Positions 52,176 to 60,548 are shown, numbered from the stretch's first letter. The stretch: 64,000 nt of DNA from Candidatus Omnitrophota bacterium (GCA_030593065.1 JAUVHV010000004.1:1-64000); one strand, 5' to 3'. Made by a program: numbers and translations. The notes: generated by a model from the sequence alone, not told the origin.

Positions 52176-53080
52176 TGATTTTTGATCTTATTATTATAGG
52201 CGCGGGCCCCGCCGGTATTACAGCCAGCATTTACGCGGCACGAAAGAGTATGAACCTTTTAGTCCTAAGCAAGGATATAGGCGGCCAGACATCCTTAAGC
52301 GGCGATATAGAGAACTATACAGGCTATCAGTTTATAACAGGGCCTGAGCTCACAAAGAGGTTTAAAGATCATATAGATACATATGAGATTAAGGTCAACG
52401 AAGGTGAAGGGATATTATCCCTCAAAAAAGATACAGATATTATATCGATAAAAACAGATAAAGGCCAGTATCGGGCAAAAACAGTTATAGTAGCTTCCGG
52501 AAAGATGCCAAGAGAACTTGGCGTAAAAGGTGAAAAAGAGTTTAAGGGAAAGGGCATTGCTTATTGCGCAACATGTGATGGCCCGCTATTCGCGGGAAGA
52601 ATAGTTGCGGTAATAGGGGGCGGCAACTCCGCATTGGACGCTGCTATTGGGTTAGAGAGGATAGCAAGAAAGATTTATATTATTAATATAGAAAAAGAAC
52701 TTACAGCAGACGCAATAATGCGGGAAGCTGTTTTAAAGAGCGGCAAGATTACTGTATTAAATGAAAGCAGGGTAGTATCTGTAAAAGGAGAAAAATTTGT
52801 TCAAGCAATAGAGATAGAGAAGAATAATTCTAAAAAAGATATAGCTGTAGAAGGGGTATTTGTAGAGATAGGGCTTACTCCCAACTCTGGTTTTGCAGAA
52901 GGCGTAGATAAGAATAACCTAAACGAAATCATGGTAAACTGCGCGTGTGAAACAAATATCCCGGGTGTATTTGCGGCAGGTGATGTCACAAATGTTCCGG
53001 AAAAACAGATAATAGTTGCGGCAGGTGAGGGCGCAAAGGCAGCATTATCAGCTTTTCGCTATTTTATAAAGGTAAAATAG
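52175..53080 (+). CDS. trxB: Thioredoxin reductase
   Basis: 301 residues, the usual low-molecular-weight form. FAD motif IIGAGPAGITASIYAARK at the N-terminus, redox-active Cys131-x-x-Cys134 in YCATCDGPLF, NADPH motif VIGGGNSALDAAIGL, and the C-terminal FAAGDVTN. It reduces the preceding glutaredoxin-like protein, with which it is translationally coupled (TAATG). Confidence 0.95.
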   Translation: MIFDLIIIGAGPAGITASIYAARKSMNLLVLSKDIGGQTSLSGDIENYTGYQFITGPELTKRFKDHIDTYEIKVNEGEGILSLKKDTDIISIKTDKGQYRAKTVIVASGKMPRELGVKGEKEFKGKGIAYCATCDGPLFAGRIVAVIGGGNSALDAAIGLERIARKIYIINIEKELTADAIMREAVLKSGKITVLNESRVVSVKGEKFVQAIEIEKNNSKKDIAVEGVFVEIGLTPNSGFAEGVDKNNLNEIMVNCACETNIPGVFAAGDVTNVPEKQIIVAAGEGAKAALSAFRYFIKVK

Positions 53081-53093
53081 GAAAAAGATTAAG

Positions 53094-53744
53094 GTGAAAA
53101 AGTTTGTTGGCCTGGCCCCTCTTAAGAAAGAGTATAATCTGAAGAAAAGCCTTATTCAGAAAAGGCTTAAAGAGTTTAAAAAGCTTAAGAGCAAAAGCCA
53201 GGCAGAGATATTTGAAGAACTGGCTTTCTGCCTTTTTACTCCCGGGTCAAAGGCTTTAAACGGCGAAAAAGCTGTAAAAAGGTTGAAACGCGCCGCCTTA
53301 CTTTTTAAGGGAGAAAAAGACGCTGTGAGCAGACAGCTTAGAGGCCTTGTGAGATTTCATAATAACAAGGCCTCTTTTCTGATTGGCGCCAGAAAGCTCT
53401 TTATTAACAATGATGAATTTAGTATAAGAAAAAAGCTTAAGGCAGAGAGCCCTTTTGATGTAAGGAGTTGGCTTGTTACGCGCATAAAAGGCATAGGATA
53501 TAAAGAGGCCAGTCATTTCCTGCGTAATATAGGTTTTGGCAGCGGCCTCGCTATACTCGATAGGCATATCTTGAAAAATCTTAAAAAACATAAAGTTATA
53601 GAGAGTATACCCCTTGCTATTACCGGAAAGACCTACATTATTATAGAGGAAAAGATGAGGAGATTTTCAAAAAGAGCCAGGATACCGATGGATGCATTGG
53701 ATCTTCTGTTCTGGTCACGCCAGACAGGATCTATTTTTAAATGA
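53094..53744 (+). CDS. 8-oxoguanine DNA glycosylase/AP lyase, Ogg2 type
   Basis: 216 residues. Helix-hairpin-helix glycosylase with the GPD loop: RIKGIGYKEASHFLRNIG (catalytic Lys137 in the KGIGYKEA segment) and Asp156 in GLAILDRHIL. It removes 8-oxoguanine from DNA and cuts the backbone. The archaeal/thermophile-like Ogg2 group usually lacks the extra N-terminal domain, as here. It starts with GTG at 53094. Its place among peroxide- and superoxide-defence genes fits repair of oxidised DNA. Confidence 0.88.
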   Translation: MKKFVGLAPLKKEYNLKKSLIQKRLKEFKKLKSKSQAEIFEELAFCLFTPGSKALNGEKAVKRLKRAALLFKGEKDAVSRQLRGLVRFHNNKASFLIGARKLFINNDEFSIRKKLKAESPFDVRSWLVTRIKGIGYKEASHFLRNIGFGSGLAILDRHILKNLKKHKVIESIPLAITGKTYIIIEEKMRRFSKRARIPMDALDLLFWSRQTGSIFK

Positions 53745-53752
53745 AAGGATAA

Positions 53753-54082
53753 ATGCGCGTGAATGACCTGATAGGAAAAGCTAAAGAGATGGAAATCCTT
53801 GTAGATTACCAGAAAGATTCTGTAGTAAGCAAGGCGATTATTGATAAAAAGCAGGGTATTGTGACACTTTTTGCTTTTGATGAAGGACAAGGCCTGAGTG
53901 AGCATACAGCGCCTTTTGACGCAATAGCCTATATTGTGGATGGTGCAGCGGAGATTACTATCGATGGCAGCCTAAACCTGGTAAATAGGGGTGAACTTAT
54001 AATAATGCCTGCTGATAAACCCCATTCATTAAAGGCAAGAGAAAGATTCAAGATGTTGCTTATAATGATAAAATCAGAATAA
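53753..54082 (+). CDS. Cupin-domain protein
   Basis: 109 residues forming a single cupin beta-barrel. The metal-type motif appears as GLSEHTAPFDAIAYIVDGAAEITIDG and PADKPHSLKA, with one His each in the two conserved motifs, and Glu in SEH. Function is unknown; small cupins of this type are common beside redox genes in anaerobes. The gene ends 17 bases before hcp. Confidence 0.72.
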   Translation: MRVNDLIGKAKEMEILVDYQKDSVVSKAIIDKKQGIVTLFAFDEGQGLSEHTAPFDAIAYIVDGAAEITIDGSLNLVNRGELIIMPADKPHSLKARERFKMLLIMIKSE

Positions 54083-54099
54083 GAAAGGGCTGAAAAGAG

Positions 54100-55746
54100 A
54101 TGAGCATGTTTTGCAGACAGTGTGAACAGACAGGTGGAGGTAAGGCATGCACAGTGGCAGGTGTATGCGGGAAAGATGAGAATACAGCTATACTGCAGGA
54201 TGTTATTCTGCATCTGTTAAAAGGCATTGGGGTATATGTTGAGAAAGCAGGGGTATCGGTAGCAGAAAGAGAAGGCCTGGATAGATTTGTTACGGAGGCT
54301 TTATTTTCTACAATAACAAATGTAAATTTTGATCCAGCTAAACTTCAGAATATAGTATTCAAGGCTTATGATTTCAAAAAGAGGCTAAAGAAAACAGCGA
54401 AGTTTGATGGCAAGCTTCCTGAGATTGTAAATTGGGTGCCCAAAGAAAGTTTGGAGGATTTGATTGAACAGGGTAGGTCAGTAGGCATAATGCAGAACCC
54501 CGGCCTTGACGAGGATATACGCAGCCTTAGGGAGATATTATTATACGGATTAAAGGGTATGGCAGCTTATGCTGATCACGCCTTTATTTTAGGTAAAGAG
54601 GACGAAGAAGTAAGCAGCTTTTTCTATAAGGGGTTAGCAGCTATTACTGATGATTCTTTTGGTATAGGCGATTTATTGAATCTCAATATGGAATTCGGTA
54701 AAATAAATCTTAAGTGCCTTAAGCTTCTTGATGGGGCACATACGCAACATTTTGGGAACCCAGTACCTACAAAAGTGTCGCTTACCGTAAAGCAAGGCCC
54801 TGCTATTATAGTGTCAGGCCATGACCTGTTGGATTTAGAGCAGCTTCTTAAACAGAGTAAGGGAAAAGGTATCAACATATATACCCATGGTGAAATGCTT
54901 CCTGCGCATGGTTATCCCAGCCTTAAGAAATATTCGCATCTGATAGGTCATTTCGGGGGAGCGTGGCAGGAGCAGCAAAAGGAGTTTGAGAATATACCAG
55001 CTGCAATACTTATGACAACAAACTGCATACAAAAGCCCGGAGACTCATATAAAGATAGGATATTTACAACAGGGCTTGTGGAATGGCCCGGAATAGAGCA
55101 CCTTGACAGCAAAAATGGTAATAAGGATTTTGGGAGGGTTATAGATAAAGCGATTGCGCTTAGAGGTTTTACGCAAGAGAAAGAGAATAAAGATATACTT
55201 GTTGGTTTTGGCCATAATGCCATACTCAGCATTGCGGATAAAATAATAGATGCTGTAAAATCAGGAAACATAAAACATTTCTTCCTCATAGGCGGGTGTG
55301 ATGGCGCAAAGCCAGGCAGGAACTATTATACAGAATTTGCCCGGAAAGTTCCGGAGAATAGTGTTATTCTTACTCTTGCCTGTGGAAAATTCAGGTTTAA
55401 TAGGCTTGAATTCGGAGACATAGGGGGTATCCCAAGGCTCTTAGACTGCGGGCAGTGCAATGATGCTTATTCCGCTATAAAGATAGCTACCGCTTTAGCA
55501 GATGCATTTAATTGCGATGTTAACGAGCTTCCTCTCTCATTCATACTTTCCTGGTACGAGCAGAAAGCAGTATGCATATTGCTTACGTTGTTATCTCTGG
55601 GCATAAAAAATATAAGATTGGGCCCATCGTTACCGGTATTTATATCACCAAATGTTTTAAATGTTCTGGTAGAGAAATTCGGTATAAAACCGATTGGTAC
55701 ACCGGATGATGACTTAGATGCGATATTAAATAGGAAAAAGGCTTGA
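54100..55746 (+). CDS. hcp: Hybrid cluster protein (hydroxylamine/nitric oxide reductase)
   Basis: 548 residues, usual length. The N-terminal cluster motif CRQCEQTGGGKACTVAGVCGK has four cysteines, and the hybrid cluster ligands include GFGHN, the cysteines in GGCDGAKPGRNYYTEFA and TLACGKFRFN, and GQCNDAYSAI (the persulfide cysteine region). Hcp reduces hydroxylamine and nitric oxide and handles nitrosative stress in anaerobes. It sits just upstream of the rex promoter; its stop codon overlaps the -35 hexamer. Confidence 0.96.
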   Translation: MSMFCRQCEQTGGGKACTVAGVCGKDENTAILQDVILHLLKGIGVYVEKAGVSVAEREGLDRFVTEALFSTITNVNFDPAKLQNIVFKAYDFKKRLKKTAKFDGKLPEIVNWVPKESLEDLIEQGRSVGIMQNPGLDEDIRSLREILLYGLKGMAAYADHAFILGKEDEEVSSFFYKGLAAITDDSFGIGDLLNLNMEFGKINLKCLKLLDGAHTQHFGNPVPTKVSLTVKQGPAIIVSGHDLLDLEQLLKQSKGKGINIYTHGEMLPAHGYPSLKKYSHLIGHFGGAWQEQQKEFENIPAAILMTTNCIQKPGDSYKDRIFTTGLVEWPGIEHLDSKNGNKDFGRVIDKAIALRGFTQEKENKDILVGFGHNAILSIADKIIDAVKSGNIKHFFLIGGCDGAKPGRNYYTEFARKVPENSVILTLACGKFRFNRLEFGDIGGIPRLLDCGQCNDAYSAIKIATALADAFNCDVNELPLSFILSWYEQKAVCILLTLLSLGIKNIRLGPSLPVFISPNVLNVLVEKFGIKPIGTPDDDLDAILNRKKA

Positions 55747-55771
55747 CATATTTATTGGGAAAAGGTATTAT
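55743..55771 (+). promoter_or_regulatory. Strong promoter of the rex-hyd operon
   Basis: Perfect TTGACA (55743-55748), a 17-base spacer and TATTAT (55766-55771). The -35 overlaps the hcp stop codon. The expected transcript starts about 55778, 56 bases before rex, and the leader lacks a Shine-Dalgarno sequence before the ATG. Confidence 0.8.
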
Positions 55772-55802
55772 AGCAACTTATTCGTGAAAGATAGTACAAA
55801 CT

Positions 55803-55821
55803 CTGTGAAAATAATTACGAA
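55803..55821 (+). promoter_or_regulatory. Weak Rex-like operator candidate
   Basis: CTGTGAA and TTACGAA flank AATAA. These resemble the TTGTGAA...TTCACAA Rex operator, but the second half-site and the spacing do not match well. ATTCGTGAAA at 55780-55789 is another half-site-like sequence. Autoregulation by Rex is plausible from gene order, but the site is not convincing. Confidence 0.3.
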
Positions 55822-55833
55822 TCAGATTAGCAT

Positions 55834-56463
55834 ATGAATAAGAAAAAAGTTCCGCAAGGAACAATATCGCGCCTGTTTGAATATCTAAGAGAACTTAAGA
55901 ACCTTTCAATCATTAATATACGTACAGTATCTTCTTCAGAATTAGGCGAGCGGCTCAACTTAAGTGACGCGCAGATAAGAAAAGACCTGGGGTATTTTGG
56001 CAGCTTTGGAACAAGCGGCGCTGGATACAATATAGAAGAGCTGAAAAAGGCTCTTGAGAAGATTCTCGGTAAAGACAAGGCCTGGAATATCTGTATTGTA
56101 GGTATTGGGCATTTAGGTTCAGCTCTTTTAGGATACCCGGGTTTTAAAGATCACAATCTGTATGTTGCGGCAGCCTTTGATTCCGATCTTAAAAAGGTAG
56201 GCCGGACTGTAGGCAATATTATTATAGAGCCGATAGAGAAAATAAAATCGATTGTCTCGAGTAAGCGTATATCAATTGCTATAATAGCAACACCTGCTAA
56301 TACAGCGCAAAAAGTCGCGAATGATCTTATAACCTCAGGTATTGAGTGTATTATGAACTTCGCGCCGATAAAACTGGATGTTCCTGAAAATGTCAAGGTT
56401 GAGGATGTGGATCTTTCTCATGCCTTAGAAAATCTGACATATTTTGCAAATAATGAAAAATAG
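55834..56463 (+). CDS. rex: Redox-sensing transcriptional repressor Rex
   Basis: 209 residues, typical. Winged-helix N-terminus (SSELGERLNLSDAQIRKDLGYFGSFGT, here the DNA-recognition part about 28-54) and a Rossmann C-terminus with GIGHLGSALLGYPGF that senses NADH/NAD+. When NADH is high, Rex releases DNA and fermentative/hydrogenase genes turn on. It is the first gene of the unit rex-hydC-hydB-hydA, directly linking H2 production to the NADH level. Confidence 0.96.
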   Translation: MNKKKVPQGTISRLFEYLRELKNLSIINIRTVSSSELGERLNLSDAQIRKDLGYFGSFGTSGAGYNIEELKKALEKILGKDKAWNICIVGIGHLGSALLGYPGFKDHNLYVAAAFDSDLKKVGRTVGNIIIEPIEKIKSIVSSKRISIAIIATPANTAQKVANDLITSGIECIMNFAPIKLDVPENVKVEDVDLSHALENLTYFANNEK

Positions 56464-56488
56464 CTTTTAATATAAGGAGTGATTGAAT

Positions 56489-56968
56489 ATGGTAAAACAA
56501 TGTGCTGTTAATAAAAAAATAACAAAGCAAGGCAAGGAGGTATTTGTATGCGATACTACCCGCTCAAAACTCCTACCTGTTTTACAAAGCATACAGGATA
56601 AGAAAGGTTATATATCAGATAAGGATATGCAGGTTACAGCAGATCGGTTTGGGATACATCCTGTAGAAGTATATTCTGTAATTACGTTTTATTCTTTTCT
56701 GACAACAAAGAAGAAGGGCAAGCATATTATACGTATAAGTAATTGCATGCCGAATATAATGGCTGGCAGCAAAAGAATAGAGAGAGAGTTTGAGAGGTCC
56801 TTACGCATAAACATAGGAGAGACTACAAAGGATAATAAGATTACACTTGAAGAGACTGGTTGTGTAGGCCTGTGCGATGAGGCTCCCAGCGCTTTAATTG
56901 ATGATGAATTGGTAGGAAATCTAACACCAAAGAAGGTTAAAGAGATAATCCGCAACCTTAAAAAATAG
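56489..56968 (+). CDS. hydC: Hydrogenase subunit HydC (NuoE-like)
   Basis: 160 residues from the ATG at 56489, with AAGGAG 9 bases upstream; a TTG six bases earlier is too close to that site. Thioredoxin-like [2Fe-2S] protein of the HydABC complex. Cluster ligands expected in CX4C...CX3C read Cys86, Met91, Cys125, Cys129 (ISNCMPNIMAG and ETGCVGLCDEAP), so the second cysteine is methionine. This is unusual for the family and could alter or abolish the cluster. HydC normally passes electrons between the flavin site on HydB and HydA. Confidence 0.9.
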   Translation: MVKQCAVNKKITKQGKEVFVCDTTRSKLLPVLQSIQDKKGYISDKDMQVTADRFGIHPVEVYSVITFYSFLTTKKKGKHIIRISNCMPNIMAGSKRIEREFERSLRINIGETTKDNKITLEETGCVGLCDEAPSALIDDELVGNLTPKKVKEIIRNLKK

Positions 56969-56985
56969 TTTAACAGGAGAAGGAT

Positions 56986-58191
56986 ATGCAGACAAAGAGA
57001 GAAGGCCTGGTTATATTCAGTGATATTGGAAATTGCGCGGGTTTAAAAAAGGCCGCCAATTTAAGCAGTAGTGATATTTTAAACGAAATCAGAAGCTCTA
57101 ATTTAAAAGGCAGAGGCGGCGCGGGTTTCCCAACAGGGTTAAAATGGAATTTTGTTGTGGAAGACCGGTCAGATATAAAGTATGTTGTCTGTAATGCTGA
57201 TGAAGGTGAACCCGGTACATTCAAGGATAAGGTCCTTTTGATGGAATACCCGCAGCTTGTATTTGAGGGTATGATTATAGCCGCGTTTACAAGCGGCGCA
57301 AAAGAAGGTTTCCTTTATTTGAGGGGAGAGTATAAATCTTTCGTGCCATCATTAGAGAAGATACTAAAAGAGATGAGAAAAAAGAGATTTCTTGGAAAAG
57401 ACATTTTAGGTAAAGAAGGTTTCCATTTTGATATAGAGATAAAGCTTGGTTCAGGAGCATATGTTTGTGGCGAAGAGACAGGCCTTATAGAATCTTTAGA
57501 AGGAAATCGTGGTGAACCAAGAAACAAACCGCCATTTCCGGTCAATACAGGATATAATGGCTGCCCCACAGTTCTTAATAATGTAGAGACATTCGCGATT
57601 ATACCCCACATTATTGCAAAGGGTGCTGACTGGTTTAAGGGTATCGGAACTGAGAAATCCGCGGGTACAAAGCTTATAAGCATATCAGGCGATTGCAAAC
57701 GTCCCGGTGTATATGAAGTTGAATTTGGCACTAAGATAAAAGATATATTAAAGATAGCAAAGGCCCAGGATGTTAAAGCAGTATCTGCCGGCGCTTCCGG
57801 TGAGTGCGTACCAAAGGCACAATTTAGCAGAAGGCTGGGATTTGAGGATTTTTCAACGGGGGGTTCGATAATTGTATTTGGGAAGAAGAGAGATATGTTT
57901 GAAGTCACAGAGAATGCTTTAAGGTTTTTCGAGGATGAGAGCTGCGGGCAATGTACACCTTGTAGAGAAGGGATACCGGTGCTTTTAGAGGGCATAGAAC
58001 TTATAAAGAAGGGAGAATGCCCAAAGGATTATCTTAAAGACCTGTTATCTCTCTCAGAGACTATGCAGCTTACTTCAAAGTGCGGGCTTGGACAATCAAG
58101 CCCAAATCTATTTGTCTCGGTAATTAATAATTTTAAAAAAGAATATACTTTATCAAAGATACCTAAAGAGGAGAAAGCATTCAATGGATAA
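56986..58191 (+). CDS. hydB: Hydrogenase subunit HydB (NuoF-like), short form
   Basis: 401 residues, far shorter than characterised HydB (about 600). The NuoF core is complete: NADH site GRGGAGFPTGLKW (about 43-55), FMN site VVCNADEGEPGTFKDK, GAYVCGEETGLIESLEGNRGEPR-type loop, and the [4Fe-4S] motif SCGQCTPCREGIP (about 324). Missing are the N-terminal thioredoxin-like [2Fe-2S] domain and the C-terminal ferredoxin/bridging region that are linked to electron bifurcation in T. maritima HydABC. So this may be a non-bifurcating or differently wired NAD(P)H-linked hydrogenase. The gene ends in an 8-base overlap with hydA. Confidence 0.93.
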   Translation: MQTKREGLVIFSDIGNCAGLKKAANLSSSDILNEIRSSNLKGRGGAGFPTGLKWNFVVEDRSDIKYVVCNADEGEPGTFKDKVLLMEYPQLVFEGMIIAAFTSGAKEGFLYLRGEYKSFVPSLEKILKEMRKKRFLGKDILGKEGFHFDIEIKLGSGAYVCGEETGLIESLEGNRGEPRNKPPFPVNTGYNGCPTVLNNVETFAIIPHIIAKGADWFKGIGTEKSAGTKLISISGDCKRPGVYEVEFGTKIKDILKIAKAQDVKAVSAGASGECVPKAQFSRRLGFEDFSTGGSIIVFGKKRDMFEVTENALRFFEDESCGQCTPCREGIPVLLEGIELIKKGECPKDYLKDLLSLSETMQLTSKCGLGQSSPNLFVSVINNFKKEYTLSKIPKEEKAFNG

Positions 58192-60076
58192 TAAAAAACC
58201 TTTTGCATATGATACGTCGAGAGCGCCAATCAGTCAGAGAAAACAAGAGGTTGATCAGGCAGAAAAAGGCTCTATAGGTATAACAGTAACAATAGATGAT
58301 ATAGAGATAAAAGTTCCCAAGGGGACAACTATTTTAGAAGCTGCTAAGAGAGTTAATATAAAGATACCTACGCTTTGCCAGCATGAAGATCTTTGCCTTG
58401 CGGGTGTCTGCAGGGTGTGTATAGTCGAGGTGGATAAGGAGCGTACGCTTCAGGCTTCATGCTCATACCCTATCTCCAGCCCAATAAGCGTAAGGACATA
58501 TTCCTCACGCGTAAGGCGCGCAAGGCGTAATATAATACAGCTTTTATTAAAGAACCATTACGGAGAATGTTATTCATGCGCGAGAAATAATAATTGTGAA
58601 CTACAGACCCTTGCAAAAGAGTATGGCGTTACATCCTATACATTTGGGCATATAGACAAGCCGAGATATGAGAAGGATGAATCAAGCTATTCCGTTATTC
58701 GGGATATGGATAAGTGTGTATTGTGCCGTCGTTGCGTAAGAACATGTATAGACCTTCAGGAGGTAGGGGTTCTTGAAGCCGCGCATAGAGGGGCAAAGAC
58801 AAAGATCGAGACATATCTTGATAAACCTTTAATTGATGTTATATGTATAAATTGTGGGCAGTGCATAAATCGTTGTCCGACAGGGGCGTTAAAAGCAAAA
58901 GATCCCGCGGAGGAAGTATGGAGGGCTATAGAAGATCCTGATAAACATGTTATTATCCAGACTGCTCCAAGCCCGCGCGCCGCGATAGGAGAGGAGTTTG
59001 GACTTCCCGCCGGGACAAGCGTAACAAAGAAGCTTAATACTGCTATAAAAAGGGTAGGTTTTGATAAAGTATTTGATACTAATTTTACCGCGGATCTTAC
59101 AATTATGGAAGAAGGTACTGAACTGCTTTTAAGGCTTAAAGCTGCTCTTGTGGATAAGGATAAATCTGTTAAGCTTCCTCAGATTACATCCTGTTCACCA
59201 GGCTGGGTCAAATTTATAGAGCATTTCTATCCTGACAAACTTGCCCATCTTTCATCAGCAAAGAGCCCGCAGCAGATGTTTGGTGCTGTTGTAAAGACAT
59301 GGTACGCGAAGAGAAGCAACATGGATCCCAAAAGAATAGTCTCAGTGTCGCTTATGCCTTGTTCCGCGAAGAAGTTTGAATGTGAACGGCCGGAGATGGA
59401 TGACTCTGGATTTAAAGATGTAGATTACGCGCTTACTACAAGAGAGCTCGCGGGTATGATAAAGGAGTGCGGCATAGATCTTCCCAATCTTCCTGATTCT
59501 GATTTTGATAATCCCCTTGGGATAGGTACTGGAGCAGGCCTTGTATTTGGGACAACAGGCGGTGTTATGGAGGCAGCTATAAGGACAGCTTATGAGTTGG
59601 TTACAGGAAAAGAAGTACCTTTTGATAAACTGCGAATAGTGCCGGTAAGAGGGACGGAAGGTATAAGAAAGGCGGAGATTCCTATAAAAGAGGCTCTTAC
59701 ACAGTGGAAATTCTTAGAAGGCGCGACATTAAAAGTTATGATAGGCCATGGAACCGCGAATGCCAAAAAGATTATGGATATGCTTTGCGCGGGCCAACTT
59801 GATGATTATCACTTTATAGAGATAATGGCATGCCCGGGTGGTTGTTTAGGCGGCGGAGGACAGCCTATTCCCACAAGCCCTGAGATAAGAGAGGCGCGCG
59901 CAAGGGCTATATACGCGGAAGATGAAGGCCTTGCTATACGTAAGTCACATGAGAACCCAATAGTTAAGCAGATCTATAAAGAGTTTCTTACAGATGGGCC
60001 ATGCGGCCATTTGAGTCACAAACTTTTACATACAAGTTATGTAAAACGCGGGAAATGGATAGGTAAAAAAGGCTAA
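58184..60076 (+). CDS. hydA: [FeFe]-hydrogenase catalytic subunit HydA
   Basis: 630 residues. N-terminal [2Fe-2S] domain (TLCQHEDLCLAGVCRVCIVEV), NuoG-type cluster with His and cysteines (HYGECYSCARNNNCELQTLA), two [4Fe-4S] motifs (CVLCRRCVRTC and CINCGQCINRCPTGAL), then the H-cluster domain: L1 as TSCSPGWVKF (Thr335 to Ser338; the usual pair CC is CS), L2 MPCSAKKFECERPEM (Cys393) and L3 EIMACPGGCLGGGGQP (Cys550, Cys554). The C-terminal tail GPCGHLSHKLLHTSY closes the small-subunit-like part. It overlaps hydB by 8 bases. Cytoplasmic; reversible H2 production coupled to NADH and possibly ferredoxin. Confidence 0.96.
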   Translation: MDNKKPFAYDTSRAPISQRKQEVDQAEKGSIGITVTIDDIEIKVPKGTTILEAAKRVNIKIPTLCQHEDLCLAGVCRVCIVEVDKERTLQASCSYPISSPISVRTYSSRVRRARRNIIQLLLKNHYGECYSCARNNNCELQTLAKEYGVTSYTFGHIDKPRYEKDESSYSVIRDMDKCVLCRRCVRTCIDLQEVGVLEAAHRGAKTKIETYLDKPLIDVICINCGQCINRCPTGALKAKDPAEEVWRAIEDPDKHVIIQTAPSPRAAIGEEFGLPAGTSVTKKLNTAIKRVGFDKVFDTNFTADLTIMEEGTELLLRLKAALVDKDKSVKLPQITSCSPGWVKFIEHFYPDKLAHLSSAKSPQQMFGAVVKTWYAKRSNMDPKRIVSVSLMPCSAKKFECERPEMDDSGFKDVDYALTTRELAGMIKECGIDLPNLPDSDFDNPLGIGTGAGLVFGTTGGVMEAAIRTAYELVTGKEVPFDKLRIVPVRGTEGIRKAEIPIKEALTQWKFLEGATLKVMIGHGTANAKKIMDMLCAGQLDDYHFIEIMACPGGCLGGGGQPIPTSPEIREARARAIYAEDEGLAIRKSHENPIVKQIYKEFLTDGPCGHLSHKLLHTSYVKRGKWIGKKG

Positions 60077-60095
60077 TTATACAAGGAGGTGCATG

Positions 60096-60434
60096 ATGCA
60101 GTATGATCCAAAAAAGACCATGGATGAGTTTGATAGCCTGATGCAGGATATCGCAAAGACTATCCCGGAGCAGTACAAGGCATTTATAGGCGAGAAACAG
60201 ATTATTACAAAATCCGGTAAAGTTGACGAGAAGACAAAATGGCTGCTTCTTTTGATTTCAAGTGTTACGCAAAAATGCCCTGTATGTATACCGCGCGCGG
60301 TAAAACATTGCTTAGAGTCCGGCTGGAGTAAAGAGGAGATGCTCGAGGCATGTATGATAGCAGTTCTTGTTGGTGGTTCAAGTGTTATGACATACGTAAC
60401 ATTAGTAAATAAAACTATAAGCGATCTAAGCTAA
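60096..60434 (+). CDS. AhpD/carboxymuconolactone decarboxylase-like protein
   Basis: About 112 residues from the second ATG (60096); AGGAGG ends at 60089. All-helical CMD-fold protein with the redox pair CPVC in KCPVCIPRAVKHCLESGWSK and a partner His. The family includes the AhpD thiol-disulfide antioxidant proteins. It lies 17-20 bases after hydA and before the attenuator-like hairpins, so it is made with the hydrogenase. A role in protecting or recycling the hydrogenase is inference. Confidence 0.8.
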   Translation: MQYDPKKTMDEFDSLMQDIAKTIPEQYKAFIGEKQIITKSGKVDEKTKWLLLLISSVTQKCPVCIPRAVKHCLESGWSKEEMLEACMIAVLVGGSSVMTYVTLVNKTISDLS

Positions 60435-60446
60435 TAACATATTATA

Positions 60447-60480
60447 TATCCTGAGAAGAGGATACATGTATCTGAGCTCA
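60447..60480 (+). other. Small hairpins upstream of the terminator pair
   Basis: TATCCT (60447-60452) pairs with AGGATA (60459-60464), followed by the palindromes GATACATGTATC (60461-60472) and TGAGCTCA (60473-60480). The AGGATA segment can pair with either neighbour, so the folding is switchable. They lead directly into the competing terminator hairpins at 60480-60548. Confidence 0.4.
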
Positions 60481-60548
60481 AGGGATAGGGATAAAAAAGA
60501 TAAGAGAACCCTACCCTTTTTAATAAAATGAAGGTAGGGATTTTTTTT
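60480..60548 (+). terminator. Overlapping mutually exclusive terminator hairpins (attenuator-like)
   Basis: Segment 1 AAGGGATAGGG (60480-60490) pairs with segment 2 CCCTACCCTT (60509-60518) with a single bulged A, followed by T-run 60517-60521. Segment 2 can instead pair with segment 3 GGTAGGG (60533-60539) in a 7-bp stem followed by eight Ts (60541-60548). The two hairpins share segment 2 and so cannot form together. This separates the hydrogenase structural genes from the regulator and maturation genes, and would limit read-through. Confidence 0.7.
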
